Below the pieces are notes generated by a model. It saw only the letters and a list, made by a program, of their open reading frames with translations, ran no database searches and was not told the origin of the DNA. A program made the position numbers and the translations under genes. From the NCBI RefSeq assembly GCF_001434785.1, contig NZ_AZDT01000008.1:1-61784 (forward strand): a stretch of DNA of 61,784 bases, written 5' to 3'. This document shows positions 51,537 through 59,987 of the stretch, in pieces. The number at the start of each line of letters is the position of its first letter. Positions within the stretch are counted from its first letter, which is position 1. The DNA is from Levilactobacillus namurensis DSM 19117 (GTDB taxonomy: Bacteria > Bacillota > Bacilli > Lactobacillales > Lactobacillaceae).

Positions 51537-53009
51537 ATGATGAAAACGCTCACCGCAGCAGATTCTGCACACCCTGACCCAGCTACCACATCCCATTCGA
51601 AGGGACTGGGGCTGACCGCCTTAGTCTCGACCGTCATTACCTCTTGTGTGGGTGGGGGGATTTTCGCCTTAGCTTCCGACCTTGCCATCGCGGCGTCGCC
51701 CGGACCGGCCTTGATTGCCTGGGGCCTGGTAGGGTTTGGGACGTTGATGTTGGCCCTTTCCCTGAATAATCTGGTCCTGAAGCGTCCTGATCTGGAAGGC
51801 ATCTTCTCGTACGCCGAAGAAGGGTTCGGTAAGTACGCCGGCTTCATTAGTGGTTGGGGCTATTGGATCTCCGCTTGGATGGGGACCGTGGCTTTTGCGA
51901 CCGTGATGATGAACGCCATGGGGTACTTCTTCCCCATCTTTAACGGGACCAACAAGCTTCCCTCGGTGCTCTTCGCTAGCGTGGTGCTCTGGCTGCTCAC
52001 GTTGCTGGTCAACCACGGAATTGAGAGTGCCGCGGCGCTTAACTCGTTGATTACGATTTGCAAGCTAGTTCCGCTCTTCGCCTTCATTGTGATCGCAATT
52101 CTCCTGTTCAAGGGGCAAGTCTTTACGGCCCATTTCTGGTATAACGTGGGAACCAATATGACGGGGTCCGGATCGATCGCCGCACAGATCAAGCGGTGCT
52201 TCATCATCATGATGTGGGTCTTCGTGGGCATCGAAGGGGCGACCATGTTATCGTCCCGGGCCAAGCAGAAATCCGATGCTGGGAAGGCCACTTTGATTGG
52301 GCTCTTTTGCATCCTGGCCATTTACATGCTGGCTTCGATCTTGCCGTACGGTTACTTGAGCCGTAACGCCCTGGCTTCAATCCAACAACCGGGAATGGTC
52401 TACGTGTTCCGGGAAATGGTGGGATCTTGGGGTGGCGCATTGATTAGCGGTGGGCTGATTATTTCCACGCTGGGATCGTGGCTATCGTGGACCATGTTGC
52501 CGGCCGAGACCACCCGGTTGATGGCCAACCAGCACCTGTTACCCCGAGCGTTTGGTAAGGCTAACCGCTACGGGACGGCGACGTTCTCGTTAGTTCTGAG
52601 TAGCGTGTTGATTCAGTTCTTCCTGTTGTCCCTGCTGGTGACCGACCGCGCCTACCAGATTGCCTACTCCATGTGCACCGTGGCGGTTACTATCTGCTAC
52701 ATCCTAGTGGCGGCCTACCAGGTCAAGTATGCGGTCCAGCATTTAAAGGAAAAGGGCAGCTATTGGCAACTAGCCGTGGGGATTCTCGCGTTAACGTTTG
52801 AAAGCACGGCCATTTACTTTTCCGGGGTCAAGTACCTGATTCTCTGCTCGATTGCGTATATTCCCGGGACCATCCTGTACCTGATGGCGCGGCGCGAAGC
52901 CGGAGCCCAGGTCTACTTATCGCACAAGGAATGGTTCTCCATGTCCGCCATTATGACCTGTGCGCTACTGGCTATCGTCTTTGTCTTGATGGGCCGGTTA
53001 GTCATCTAG
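51537..53009 (+). CDS. APC-family amino acid permease or antiporter
   Basis: Integral membrane transporter, 490 residues, about 13 helices. The first helix motif TSCVGGGIFALASDLA and SYAEEGFGKYAGFISGWGYWISAW place it in the basic amino acid/polyamine antiporter branch (ArcD, TyrP-like). The substrate is uncertain: arginine/ornithine or another amino acid/amine pair is possible, but no decarboxylase or deiminase gene is near. The AAGGAAA site lies before ATG 51537 and ATG 51540. The upstream cre-like boxes suggest repression by good sugars. Confidence 0.8.
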   Translation: MMKTLTAADSAHPDPATTSHSKGLGLTALVSTVITSCVGGGIFALASDLAIAASPGPALIAWGLVGFGTLMLALSLNNLVLKRPDLEGIFSYAEEGFGKYAGFISGWGYWISAWMGTVAFATVMMNAMGYFFPIFNGTNKLPSVLFASVVLWLLTLLVNHGIESAAALNSLITICKLVPLFAFIVIAILLFKGQVFTAHFWYNVGTNMTGSGSIAAQIKRCFIIMMWVFVGIEGATMLSSRAKQKSDAGKATLIGLFCILAIYMLASILPYGYLSRNALASIQQPGMVYVFREMVGSWGGALISGGLIISTLGSWLSWTMLPAETTRLMANQHLLPRAFGKANRYGTATFSLVLSSVLIQFFLLSLLVTDRAYQIAYSMCTVAVTICYILVAAYQVKYAVQHLKEKGSYWQLAVGILALTFESTAIYFSGVKYLILCSIAYIPGTILYLMARREAGAQVYLSHKEWFSMSAIMTCALLAIVFVLMGRLVI

Positions 53010-53028
53010 CTAAAAATTTTCAACTCAA

Positions 53029-53059
53029 AAAGGCCGTCACAATTCCTGTGGCGGCCTTT
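53029..53059. terminator. Bidirectional terminator
   Basis: AAAGGCCGTCACA and TGTGGCGGCCTTT, between the convergent permease and pepDA genes. Confidence 0.8.
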
Positions 53060-53071
53060 ATTGGTGTCCGA

Positions 53072-54478
53072 TTAGTCGTTTAAGTTGTAACGGAGCTTCA
53101 TATGTTCGGAGCCCATGATGACCATGTCACCCAGTAACTTGGTCTGACGCTTGAAGGATTCATTCGCCAGCTTTTCGTTAGCTGCTTGGAGGTAAGCCGT
53201 CACATCAGATTGATCGGCGATGGCAGCGTCCGTATCGTTTTGAATCTTCCGGTAAGCACCCATGGCTTCTAAGGCGAAGGTGTTCCGCAGATCAACGTAC
53301 AGGTCGTAGTCGGTATCCCCTAAGAGGGCGGTGGTGCAGCTCAACCAGTACATATGGTTCATGTTGAACTCACCATCGGCGTCCTTGTAGACGGCCGGCG
53401 TATCGTTGACGTTTGCGTAGAATGGAACCACCGTGTTGAAAGTGTTGGCTCCAAAGGCCATCCAGTGAATCCCGGCGATTTCTTGCGGTACGTCGTTACG
53501 AATCTGCAAGATATGCACGTCGTGGTTCCGGTTGATACCGATTGGCCGGAAGAGGGTCTTGTCGGCTTCGGAGCCGTTACCGTAAACGTCGTACTTGGTG
53601 TTTTCGAAGTGGGAACTCAGGACAAACTTGACGTCTTCGATGGAAATCTTGCGGTTCGCGTGGCAGATGAACGGTAGGTCTTGTTCCATCGGATCGTGTT
53701 CAATTTCTGGGTTGAAGTACTTCTGACCGAACCACGCCCGGGGGTTGTTGTAGACCGTGTCCTTAATGGAGGCACTTCCGAAGATGTGGCGCAGGTTAAC
53801 GCGGTCGAAGTCGGGGTTCAAGTGGTAGGTGGCGATGAGATCTTCTAAGTCGGCAGAACTCAACGTGTCATCGGCGTTAAAGTCGAAGTCGTCGATATTC
53901 ATTCGGTTAGGCGCAACCACGTAAGCGTCATCCGGAATCCGCTTAGCGGCCCAGTGGTGGCCCCCGATGGTTTCTAACCACCAGATTTCGTTGTTATCGG
54001 AAAAGGCGATGCCGTTAGGTTCGTAAGTTCCGAATTCTTCCAGCAGGGCGCCTAAACGTTCGACCCCTTCCTTAGCACTGTGGATGTATGGCAGGACCAG
54101 GGTAACCAGGTCTTCTTCACCAATACCACCGTCAACGTAAGGGTCAATGCCTAAGACCCGGGAGTTGGTGGTGATGGTTTCGGTAGCGGACATCGCAATG
54201 TTTTCACTGTTGATGCCGGCTGCGGGCCAGATACCGTTAGTCAGGATCGAGTTAGGAATGGATGTGTAACGTAGAGGATTGTCCGGTAATTTGATTTGAA
54301 CTTTACTGATGACCGATTGGTAATTCCGTGGTTGGTCTTCAGGGTTAACCACCACGAAGCGTTCTGGGTCGAGAGCTTCGTGCCCGTCGTCGTTCCGCGA
54401 AATGATCGTGGAGCCGTCGATGGAGGCCTTTTTACCCACTAAAATCGTGGTACATGAACCTTTAATTCTTTTCGTCAT
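53072..54478 (-). CDS. pepDA: Dipeptidase, C69 family
   Basis: Cytoplasmic N-terminal nucleophile dipeptidase that splits a wide range of dipeptides. 468 residues from ATG 54478, which lies 11 nt after AAGGAG; an in-frame GTG at 54490 is too close to the site. The nucleophile is Cys9 in [18 protein letters not shown], with the ISRNDDGH motif next. NIAMSATET and [21 protein letters not shown] follow. It completes peptide use with Opp and PepN. Nothing is missing compared with PepDA of other lactobacilli. Confidence 0.9.
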   Translation of the reverse strand: MTKRIKGSCTTILVGKKASIDGSTIISRNDDGHEALDPERFVVVNPEDQPRNYQSVISKVQIKLPDNPLRYTSIPNSILTNGIWPAAGINSENIAMSATETITTNSRVLGIDPYVDGGIGEEDLVTLVLPYIHSAKEGVERLGALLEEFGTYEPNGIAFSDNNEIWWLETIGGHHWAAKRIPDDAYVVAPNRMNIDDFDFNADDTLSSADLEDLIATYHLNPDFDRVNLRHIFGSASIKDTVYNNPRAWFGQKYFNPEIEHDPMEQDLPFICHANRKISIEDVKFVLSSHFENTKYDVYGNGSEADKTLFRPIGINRNHDVHILQIRNDVPQEIAGIHWMAFGANTFNTVVPFYANVNDTPAVYKDADGEFNMNHMYWLSCTTALLGDTDYDLYVDLRNTFALEAMGAYRKIQNDTDAAIADQSDVTAYLQAANEKLANESFKRQTKLLGDMVIMGSEHMKLRYNLND

Positions 54479-54540
54479 AGAATACGACACTCCTTTATTA
54501 AGTTAACTCGTATTATACCATTATCGGGGGTGGGGGATGA

Positions 54541-54790
54541 AGCCATCTGATAGGATGAAGGCTACAGCCTAGCCGTTGGTAGGAGTCAGCCGCCTTACCG
54601 GGCCCCCAGACAGGGCTGGAACGCCGTGGGCACAACTTCGAGCCGAAGAGCGGTCTCGAAGCTTGGCCTGATTCTAAGTCGGCTGGAGCCCGCCAACTAA
54701 GAATCATGTCACGGCTGAGCCCTGTCTGGGGGCCCTCTCGGCTCATGAAACGCGGGACTGGACATTCAGGATGGATTGGGAACGGTTCAG
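54541..54790 (+). repeat. Structured dispersed element, copy B (three-way junction)
   Basis: Arms GGGCCCCCAGACAGGGCT (54601-54618) and 54719-54736 are perfect 18-bp complements. Inside are CCGTG (54625-54629) against CACGG (54711-54715), hairpin CTTCGAG/CTCGAAG (54637-54662), and hairpin GATTCTAAGT with ACTAAGAATC (54671-54706). The strand reading GGAACGCCGTGG after the 5' arm is the same as in copy A, where it is on the minus strand, so the copies are opposite in orientation. It lies between pepDA and the AraC gene, antisense to both. The leading edge CGCCTTACC is also shared with copy A. Confidence 0.75.
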
Positions 54791-54816
54791 CCCGTTGGAA
54801 TGGCACTTAGTCCTAG

Positions 54817-55797
54817 TTAAAGATTCCGTGAATTGGGACTGGAGGCGTCTTCGGGGACGTTTCCGTTCTCGGGGATGTAGTCGATCGAATCCACAATTCG
54901 TTTTGGAATGGGAATTTGTGGGTCAACGTGCGGATTGTTTAAGTGAATAAGATTATACGATTTCCGGTATTCACTGGGGGACAGTCCCGTGGATTTCTTA
55001 AAGCGCCGCATGAAAACTTTGGAGTCGTTAAAGTAGGAAGCGGCCGCAATTTGTTTGACGGACATTTCCGTTCTTATAAGGAGTAGGGTAGCGACTTCAA
55101 TTTTGATGTGGTTTAGGTATTGAAGCGTCGTCATCCCGGTACACTTCTTGAATAGCCTGGTCAGATAGTCGACGTTCAGGTGCATGTTATCGGCAATTTC
55201 AGCTACGGTCAGCGTGCTCGACATATTAGCCCGGATCCATTCCTTCATATCGTTGATTTTCGCACTGTCACTTTGAACATCAAAATGGTTGAAATAAGAT
55301 TTATAGAGCTGGATCAATAGCGCGGATACCAAATAGTCGCGTTCTTCGATGGAAGAAAGCTCGTTATGAATCGACAAAATCTGATGAATCAGGATTGTTG
55401 CGCTTTCGTAATCGGGTAGCCTGAAATGCAGGGGAAGGGAAAGCCGGTGTTTTGAATTCTTATTCGTTTTAATTTCCGAAAACATGGCATCCTCATCAGC
55501 TTCGAAGGTCGTTTCTTTATGTTGTGAAAAGAAATGAAGCCAGTAAAAATCGACGGGGGTATCGGAAGCTTGATAGCCACTCATCGGGGTAAATGGGGGG
55601 ATTAGTACGATTTCGTTGGGGGATACCGTTATCTTTTGGTCATCGATTTGAAGGTAAATAGGCCCTTTTAGACAGAGAATTAATTCGTAGTCCCCCTTAT
55701 GGTACATGGGACGATGGCACCAGGCCCCTTGAGCTGAGAATTCGCCGCCCTTGTAATAAAGTAGCGGTTTTTCAACTGAGAAAGTTGTAAAGAGCAT
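54817..55797 (-). CDS. AraC family regulator of the arabinofuranoside locus
   Basis: 326 residues. The N-terminal sugar-binding cupin domain (1-160, QGAWCHRPMYHKGDYELILCL) senses an effector. The C-terminal double helix-turn-helix is at ~190-290: TVAEIADNMHLNVDYLTRLFKK, then SVKQIAAASYFNDSKVFMRRFKK and the final TGLSPSEYRK signature. The GGAGG site is well placed. It is divergent from the transporter and GH127 genes, and direct repeats lie between them. It most likely activates that operon in response to arabinose-containing oligosaccharides. Confidence 0.88.
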   Translation of the reverse strand: MLFTTFSVEKPLLYYKGGEFSAQGAWCHRPMYHKGDYELILCLKGPIYLQIDDQKITVSPNEIVLIPPFTPMSGYQASDTPVDFYWLHFFSQHKETTFEADEDAMFSEIKTNKNSKHRLSLPLHFRLPDYESATILIHQILSIHNELSSIEERDYLVSALLIQLYKSYFNHFDVQSDSAKINDMKEWIRANMSSTLTVAEIADNMHLNVDYLTRLFKKCTGMTTLQYLNHIKIEVATLLLIRTEMSVKQIAAASYFNDSKVFMRRFKKSTGLSPSEYRKSYNLIHLNNPHVDPQIPIPKRIVDSIDYIPENGNVPEDASSPNSRNL

Positions 55798-55820
55798 GAC
55801 TTACGCCTCCAATCTAAAGT

Positions 55821-55889
55821 CGGAAATAGTCACTAATTATACGAAAATACGTATTTAACTAAAAATCGGAAATGGTCACTAAATATACG
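55821..55889 (+). promoter_or_regulatory. Direct-repeat operator of the AraC regulator
   Basis: CGGAAAT.GTCACTAA starts at 55821 and again at 55867, continued by A/T-TATACG in both, with a 46-bp period. Two sites in the same orientation are typical of AraC proteins. The region is the divergent promoter of the locus. Confidence 0.65.
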
Positions 55890-55996
55890 GTAATTGATAA
55901 ATAGACGATTGGTGACTAATGCACAATTAAATTAGCCAACTACAATTAGTCGGATATAAACACTTATTTTGTTATTATAGACCTTTTATATGTTTT

Positions 55997-56010
55997 TGGA
56001 AACGCTTACT
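55997..56010 (+). promoter_or_regulatory. cre site of the arabinofuranoside operon
   Basis: TGGAAACGCTTACT closely resembles the CcpA cre consensus. It lies before the first gene, so the operon is probably repressed by glucose. Confidence 0.6.
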
Positions 56011-56137
56011 ATTAAATTGTAAATATGAGAGCCGTCATTGAGTTCGTGGGGAAATAACAATGGCCGACACGCGTGTCCGTATCATGATTTACGAATTTGT
56101 CATTTATTTTAAGGATTCGAAGAAAGGTGAGCCTAAG

Positions 56138-56338
56138 ATGAACGTATTTGGAAAGTTATTTGCGAGTCAATCGATTATATCGTGGATTCTCCAAATTATT
56201 TTTATTGGGTTAGCGTGGAAAGTCGCTGATCATACCATTCCGAATAATTTAATCACGATTATCGGTGGGACAGTCCTGATGCTCCTGATCTATGTCAGCT
56301 TGGCTCGCGATAGTCAAAAGAAAATCTCGGATAAATGA
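56138..56338 (+). CDS. Small two-helix membrane protein
   Basis: 66 residues from ATG 56138, with AAAGGTGA about 8 nt upstream. Two hydrophobic helices (~11-28 and ~36-58) are followed by a charged tail DSQKKISDK. I do not recognise a family. It is the first gene of the arabinofuranoside operon, 56 nt before the transporter, so it may assist the transporter. The frame extends upstream to 56060 with no ribosome-binding site. Confidence 0.6.
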   Translation: MNVFGKLFASQSIISWILQIIFIGLAWKVADHTIPNNLITIIGGTVLMLLIYVSLARDSQKKISDK

Positions 56339-56394
56339 TGAGTATCTCAGTCATGTTTTTTTTGACCATGTGACTTAAATTGGAGGATTTAAAC

Positions 56395-57804
56395 ATGAAT
56401 TCGAATAATACGGATCAAAATGTGGCGGCTGCGCAAGCCATGCTGGCCAGTGATAAGCTGCCATTTCATAGAAAATTAACGTACGGCTTTACGGATATGG
56501 CCGGGAACCTGCTTTATACGTTGATTGGTTCCTATATGTTGTACTTCTTCACCAACGTCTTTGGTTTAGCCGTGGGGACCGCCGGGGTGCTGTTACTCTT
56601 AGGGCGGTTTATCGATGCGCTGGGGGCGCCCATCATGGGGGTCCTAGTTGACCACACCCATAGTAAATACGGGAAGAATCGGCCATGGTTTCTGTGGATG
56701 GCCCTACCGTTTACCATCTCGGTTTGGTTGCTGTTTACCACACCAGCTCTGGGGAGCACGGCAAAAATTATTTATGCTGGTGCCATGTACATCGTTGCGG
56801 AATTAACTTACACGGCTTTATCGACCCCAATTACCTCCGTTTTACCCAATCTTTCAGCGAATTCGGATGAACGGACTTCGGCTAATTCGATTCGGATGGT
56901 CTTGGGGAACGTGGGAAATTTCTTTGCGGTCACGTTCGTGATGCCACTGGCTTCGTTCCTGGGTAACGGGAATGAACGGCGCGGTTGGTCGTTAGCCGTT
57001 GGATTATATGCAGTGATTGCCTTTATTGTCCTCATGATTGCCTTCTTCGATATGCGGGAAAAGAACATCGGAGAAGAAAAAATCATTACGATTCGGGAAA
57101 GTGTCAAAGCCACCAAGAACAACTGGCCATGGGTCCTCATCGTGCTGGCTAATCTGCTTTTGTGGACGGCCTACTCTGCACGGAATGCAGCCCTACCCTA
57201 CTACTTCCAGTATAATTTAGATAATAAGAGCTTGATTTCAATTTTTAACGGGTTTTCTATCATTCAGATTATTGGGATGGCCGCCGTTCCGTTTGTAGTT
57301 AAGTACTTACATAAGTGGGGGACCACGATTTTAATGTTAGCCATGACTATGGTGGGACAAGTCTGGATCGGGTTTGCGGGAACTAACGTGACCTCGGCCT
57401 TAGTTGGCTGGTGCTTAGCCTGCATAGGTTCCGGTTCGGCCATGACCATGTTCTTCTCCATGGTTGGGGATACCGTTGACTTTGGTGAATGGAAAAACGG
57501 CATTCGGGCCAACGGTTTCTTAACGGCGATGGGCGCATCATTCTGTATCCAGATGGGGTCCGGGATTGGCTCCTTCATCGCGGCCAGAATCTTGGCGGCG
57601 TTTGGCTTTACAGCAGCGAAAGCCGCTCAGGCGGCCGAAAGTTTATCCGCCATTAGCTTCACGTTCATCTGGGTACCCGTGATCATTTACGCGTTAAGTG
57701 CCGTCTGCATGGTGTTCTACCGTAAGTGGGAAAAGCATGAACCAATCGTGACCGAGGAATTAGCTGAACGGCGGGCCCAGGAAGAAGCCACGACGGAACA
57801 CTAG
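56395..57804 (+). CDS. GPH-family glycoside-cation symporter
   Basis: Membrane sugar importer of the glycoside-pentoside-hexuronide family, 469 residues from ATG 56395 (GGAGG site). Twelve helices. Family marks are LTYGFTDMAGNLLYTLIGSYML near the start, DALGAPIMGVLVDHTHSKYGKNRPW (positions ~80-100; reads DHTHSKYGKNRPW), and DTVDFGEWKNGIRANGFL near 360. There is no IIA-like tail. It probably imports arabinofuranosides with H+ or Na+ for the GH127 enzyme that follows. Confidence 0.88.
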   Translation: MNSNNTDQNVAAAQAMLASDKLPFHRKLTYGFTDMAGNLLYTLIGSYMLYFFTNVFGLAVGTAGVLLLLGRFIDALGAPIMGVLVDHTHSKYGKNRPWFLWMALPFTISVWLLFTTPALGSTAKIIYAGAMYIVAELTYTALSTPITSVLPNLSANSDERTSANSIRMVLGNVGNFFAVTFVMPLASFLGNGNERRGWSLAVGLYAVIAFIVLMIAFFDMREKNIGEEKIITIRESVKATKNNWPWVLIVLANLLLWTAYSARNAALPYYFQYNLDNKSLISIFNGFSIIQIIGMAAVPFVVKYLHKWGTTILMLAMTMVGQVWIGFAGTNVTSALVGWCLACIGSGSAMTMFFSMVGDTVDFGEWKNGIRANGFLTAMGASFCIQMGSGIGSFIAARILAAFGFTAAKAAQAAESLSAISFTFIWVPVIIYALSAVCMVFYRKWEKHEPIVTEELAERRAQEEATTEH

Positions 57805-57885
57805 TCGGTTAGGATGGTCGTGAACTGGTTATTGAATGAGATGTTTGGTAACGCTGATTGGCAGCAAGAAAGGAAGACATAGAGA

Positions 57886-59862
57886 ATGCAAATGACGGAA
57901 GATAAGCTCCAACTCAAACATGTTGAGATTACATCGGACTTCTGGCAACGCTATCGGGAACTAGTGGTGAAGGAAGTGCTCCCGTATCAGTGGCAGGTCA
58001 TGAATGATGAAGCGGACATTTCAATTTCAGAGGATCCGCAAAACAATGGGCAAGATAAGAACAGTCATGCTGTAGCGAATTTGAAGATTGCGGCTGGCCA
58101 GCAAACGGGGCACCACTACGGATTCCCGTTTCAAGATACGGATGTCTATAAATGGCTTGAAGCAGCGGCTTATTCATTTAATTATCATCCGGATGCCGAT
58201 TTACGCAAGATTACGGATAACTTAGTTGACCTGATTGCGGATGCTCAGGAAGATGACGGCTACTTATCGACTTACTTTCAGATTGATGCGCCAGAGCGGA
58301 AGTTTAAGCGACTCCAACAATCACATGAGTTGTATACGATGGGGCACTACATTGAAGCGGGCGTGGCTTATTATCAAGCAACCCATAATGAGAAGGCTTT
58401 GGACACCGCCAAGCGGATGGCCGACTGCATTAACCGTAACTTTGGCTTAGGCGATGGTCAGATTCCAGGATTTGACGGTCACCCAGAAATTGAACTCGCT
58501 TTAGCGCGCCTGTATGAGATCACGCAAAACGACACGTATTTGAAGTTGGCCCACTATTTCTTGACCCAACGTGGTCAGGATCCAGACTTTTTTGATAAGC
58601 AGCTTGCGGCAGATGGCAGTTCGACCGACCGGGATATTATTCAAGGCATGCAAGATCCCGACTTAACGTATTTCTTAGCGGCAGAACCAATCAAAGACCA
58701 ACAAGTTCCCCAAGGGCATGCAGTACGGGTGGTCTACCTGTGTACGGGGATGGCCTACGTGGCCCGTTATACGCACGACCAAGACCTCTTGGACGCTTGT
58801 CACCGATTTTGGAATGATCTGGTTAAGCGCCAGATGTACATTACGGGAAATATTGGGTCGACGACCACCGGTGAGGCGTTAACCTACGACTATGATTTAC
58901 CTAATGACACCATGTATGGTGAAACTTGTGCGTCCGTGGGGATGGCGTTCTTTGCGCGTCAGATGCTGCATTTAGATGCTAAGGGTGAATATGCAGATGT
59001 TCTGGAAAAGGAGCTCTTTAATGGCGCCCTTAGTGGGATGTCCTTGGACGGCAAGCACTTCTTCTATGTAAATCCGTTGGAAGCTGATCCGGTGGCCAGC
59101 AAGCTGAATCCGGGTAAATCGCACGTCTTAACGCACCGCGCGGATTGGTTTGGCTGTGCTTGTTGTCCAGCTAATCTGGCTCGGTTGATTACGTCGGTCG
59201 ATCACTACTTGTACACGGTTAAAGACCGTACGATTTTATCCCACCAATTTATCGCGAACCGGGCGACGTTGGCCAATGGTATTCAGATTGAACAGATGAA
59301 TAACTTCCCTTGGGAAGGCGATATTCAGTACACGGTTCACAACCCACAGCAAGAAGCATTTAGATTAGGATTGCGGATCCCAGCTTGGTCATCTAAGTTC
59401 CAACTGACGGTCAATGGTCACGCTGATACAGCCACGGTTCAGAATGGTTTTGTCTATTTGGACCTCGCTGAGGCAACCACGACGATCACGCTGAGCCTGG
59501 ATATGACGGTTAAGTTTATGCGGGCTAATAACCGGGTGAACGCTGATTTCGGTAAAGTAGCTGTTCAACGGGGGCCAATTGTCTATGCCGCTGAAGCGGT
59601 AGATAATCAGCAATCGTTAGGCCAGTATCAAGTATCTCCTAGTGATACCACCCATTACCAGTTCGACCAACAATTGTTGAATGGGGTAGGTGTTGTGACG
59701 GTTGATGCGCACCGAGCAGTGACGGATGATACGACTCCAGCTCTGTATACCGACCAGGATAGTAGCCAAGAGACGGCATCGTTAACGTTGATTCCATACT
59801 ATGCATGGGCTAATCGCGATGAGGGACAAATGCGGGTTTGGCTGAATCGGCAATTTCAGTAA
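57886..59862 (+). CDS. GH127 beta-L-arabinofuranosidase
   Basis: 658 residues, family DUF1680/GH127. It releases L-arabinose from beta-L-arabinofuranosides, as in plant hydroxyproline-rich glycoproteins. Compared with Bifidobacterium HypBA1, the acid Glu is E330 (TTTGEAL), the zinc ligands are E346 and C348 (GETC), and the C-terminal pair is C426/C427 (CACCP), of which the first should be the nucleophile. All are present. It has no signal peptide, so it acts inside the cell on imported sugar. The AAAGGAAG site is 8 nt before the ATG. Confidence 0.9.
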   Translation: MQMTEDKLQLKHVEITSDFWQRYRELVVKEVLPYQWQVMNDEADISISEDPQNNGQDKNSHAVANLKIAAGQQTGHHYGFPFQDTDVYKWLEAAAYSFNYHPDADLRKITDNLVDLIADAQEDDGYLSTYFQIDAPERKFKRLQQSHELYTMGHYIEAGVAYYQATHNEKALDTAKRMADCINRNFGLGDGQIPGFDGHPEIELALARLYEITQNDTYLKLAHYFLTQRGQDPDFFDKQLAADGSSTDRDIIQGMQDPDLTYFLAAEPIKDQQVPQGHAVRVVYLCTGMAYVARYTHDQDLLDACHRFWNDLVKRQMYITGNIGSTTTGEALTYDYDLPNDTMYGETCASVGMAFFARQMLHLDAKGEYADVLEKELFNGALSGMSLDGKHFFYVNPLEADPVASKLNPGKSHVLTHRADWFGCACCPANLARLITSVDHYLYTVKDRTILSHQFIANRATLANGIQIEQMNNFPWEGDIQYTVHNPQQEAFRLGLRIPAWSSKFQLTVNGHADTATVQNGFVYLDLAEATTTITLSLDMTVKFMRANNRVNADFGKVAVQRGPIVYAAEAVDNQQSLGQYQVSPSDTTHYQFDQQLLNGVGVVTVDAHRAVTDDTTPALYTDQDSSQETASLTLIPYYAWANRDEGQMRVWLNRQFQ

Positions 59863-59871
59863 ATAGTTATG

Positions 59872-59902
59872 AGGGCTACCCGAATGGGGGTGGCCCTTTT
59901 TG
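59872..59902 (+). terminator. Terminator of the arabinofuranoside operon
   Basis: GGGCTACCC and GGGTGGCCC stem followed by TTTTT. Confidence 0.8.
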
Positions 59903-59917
59903 GGTCGAACAGGTTAC

Positions 59918-59947
59918 TTGGCCCCCCTGACCCTTATCAGGTAAACT
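59918..59947 (+). promoter_or_regulatory. Promoter and palindrome of the CoA-disulfide reductase gene
   Basis: TTGGCC and TAAACT with an 18-bp spacer. The spacer holds CCTGA-CCCTTA-TCAGG (59926-59941), an inverted repeat that could be a redox regulator site. Confidence 0.45.
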
Positions 59948-59987
59948 AGTCTTAGATTGAACGTAGGTACTAGTAAAGGAGATAAAG

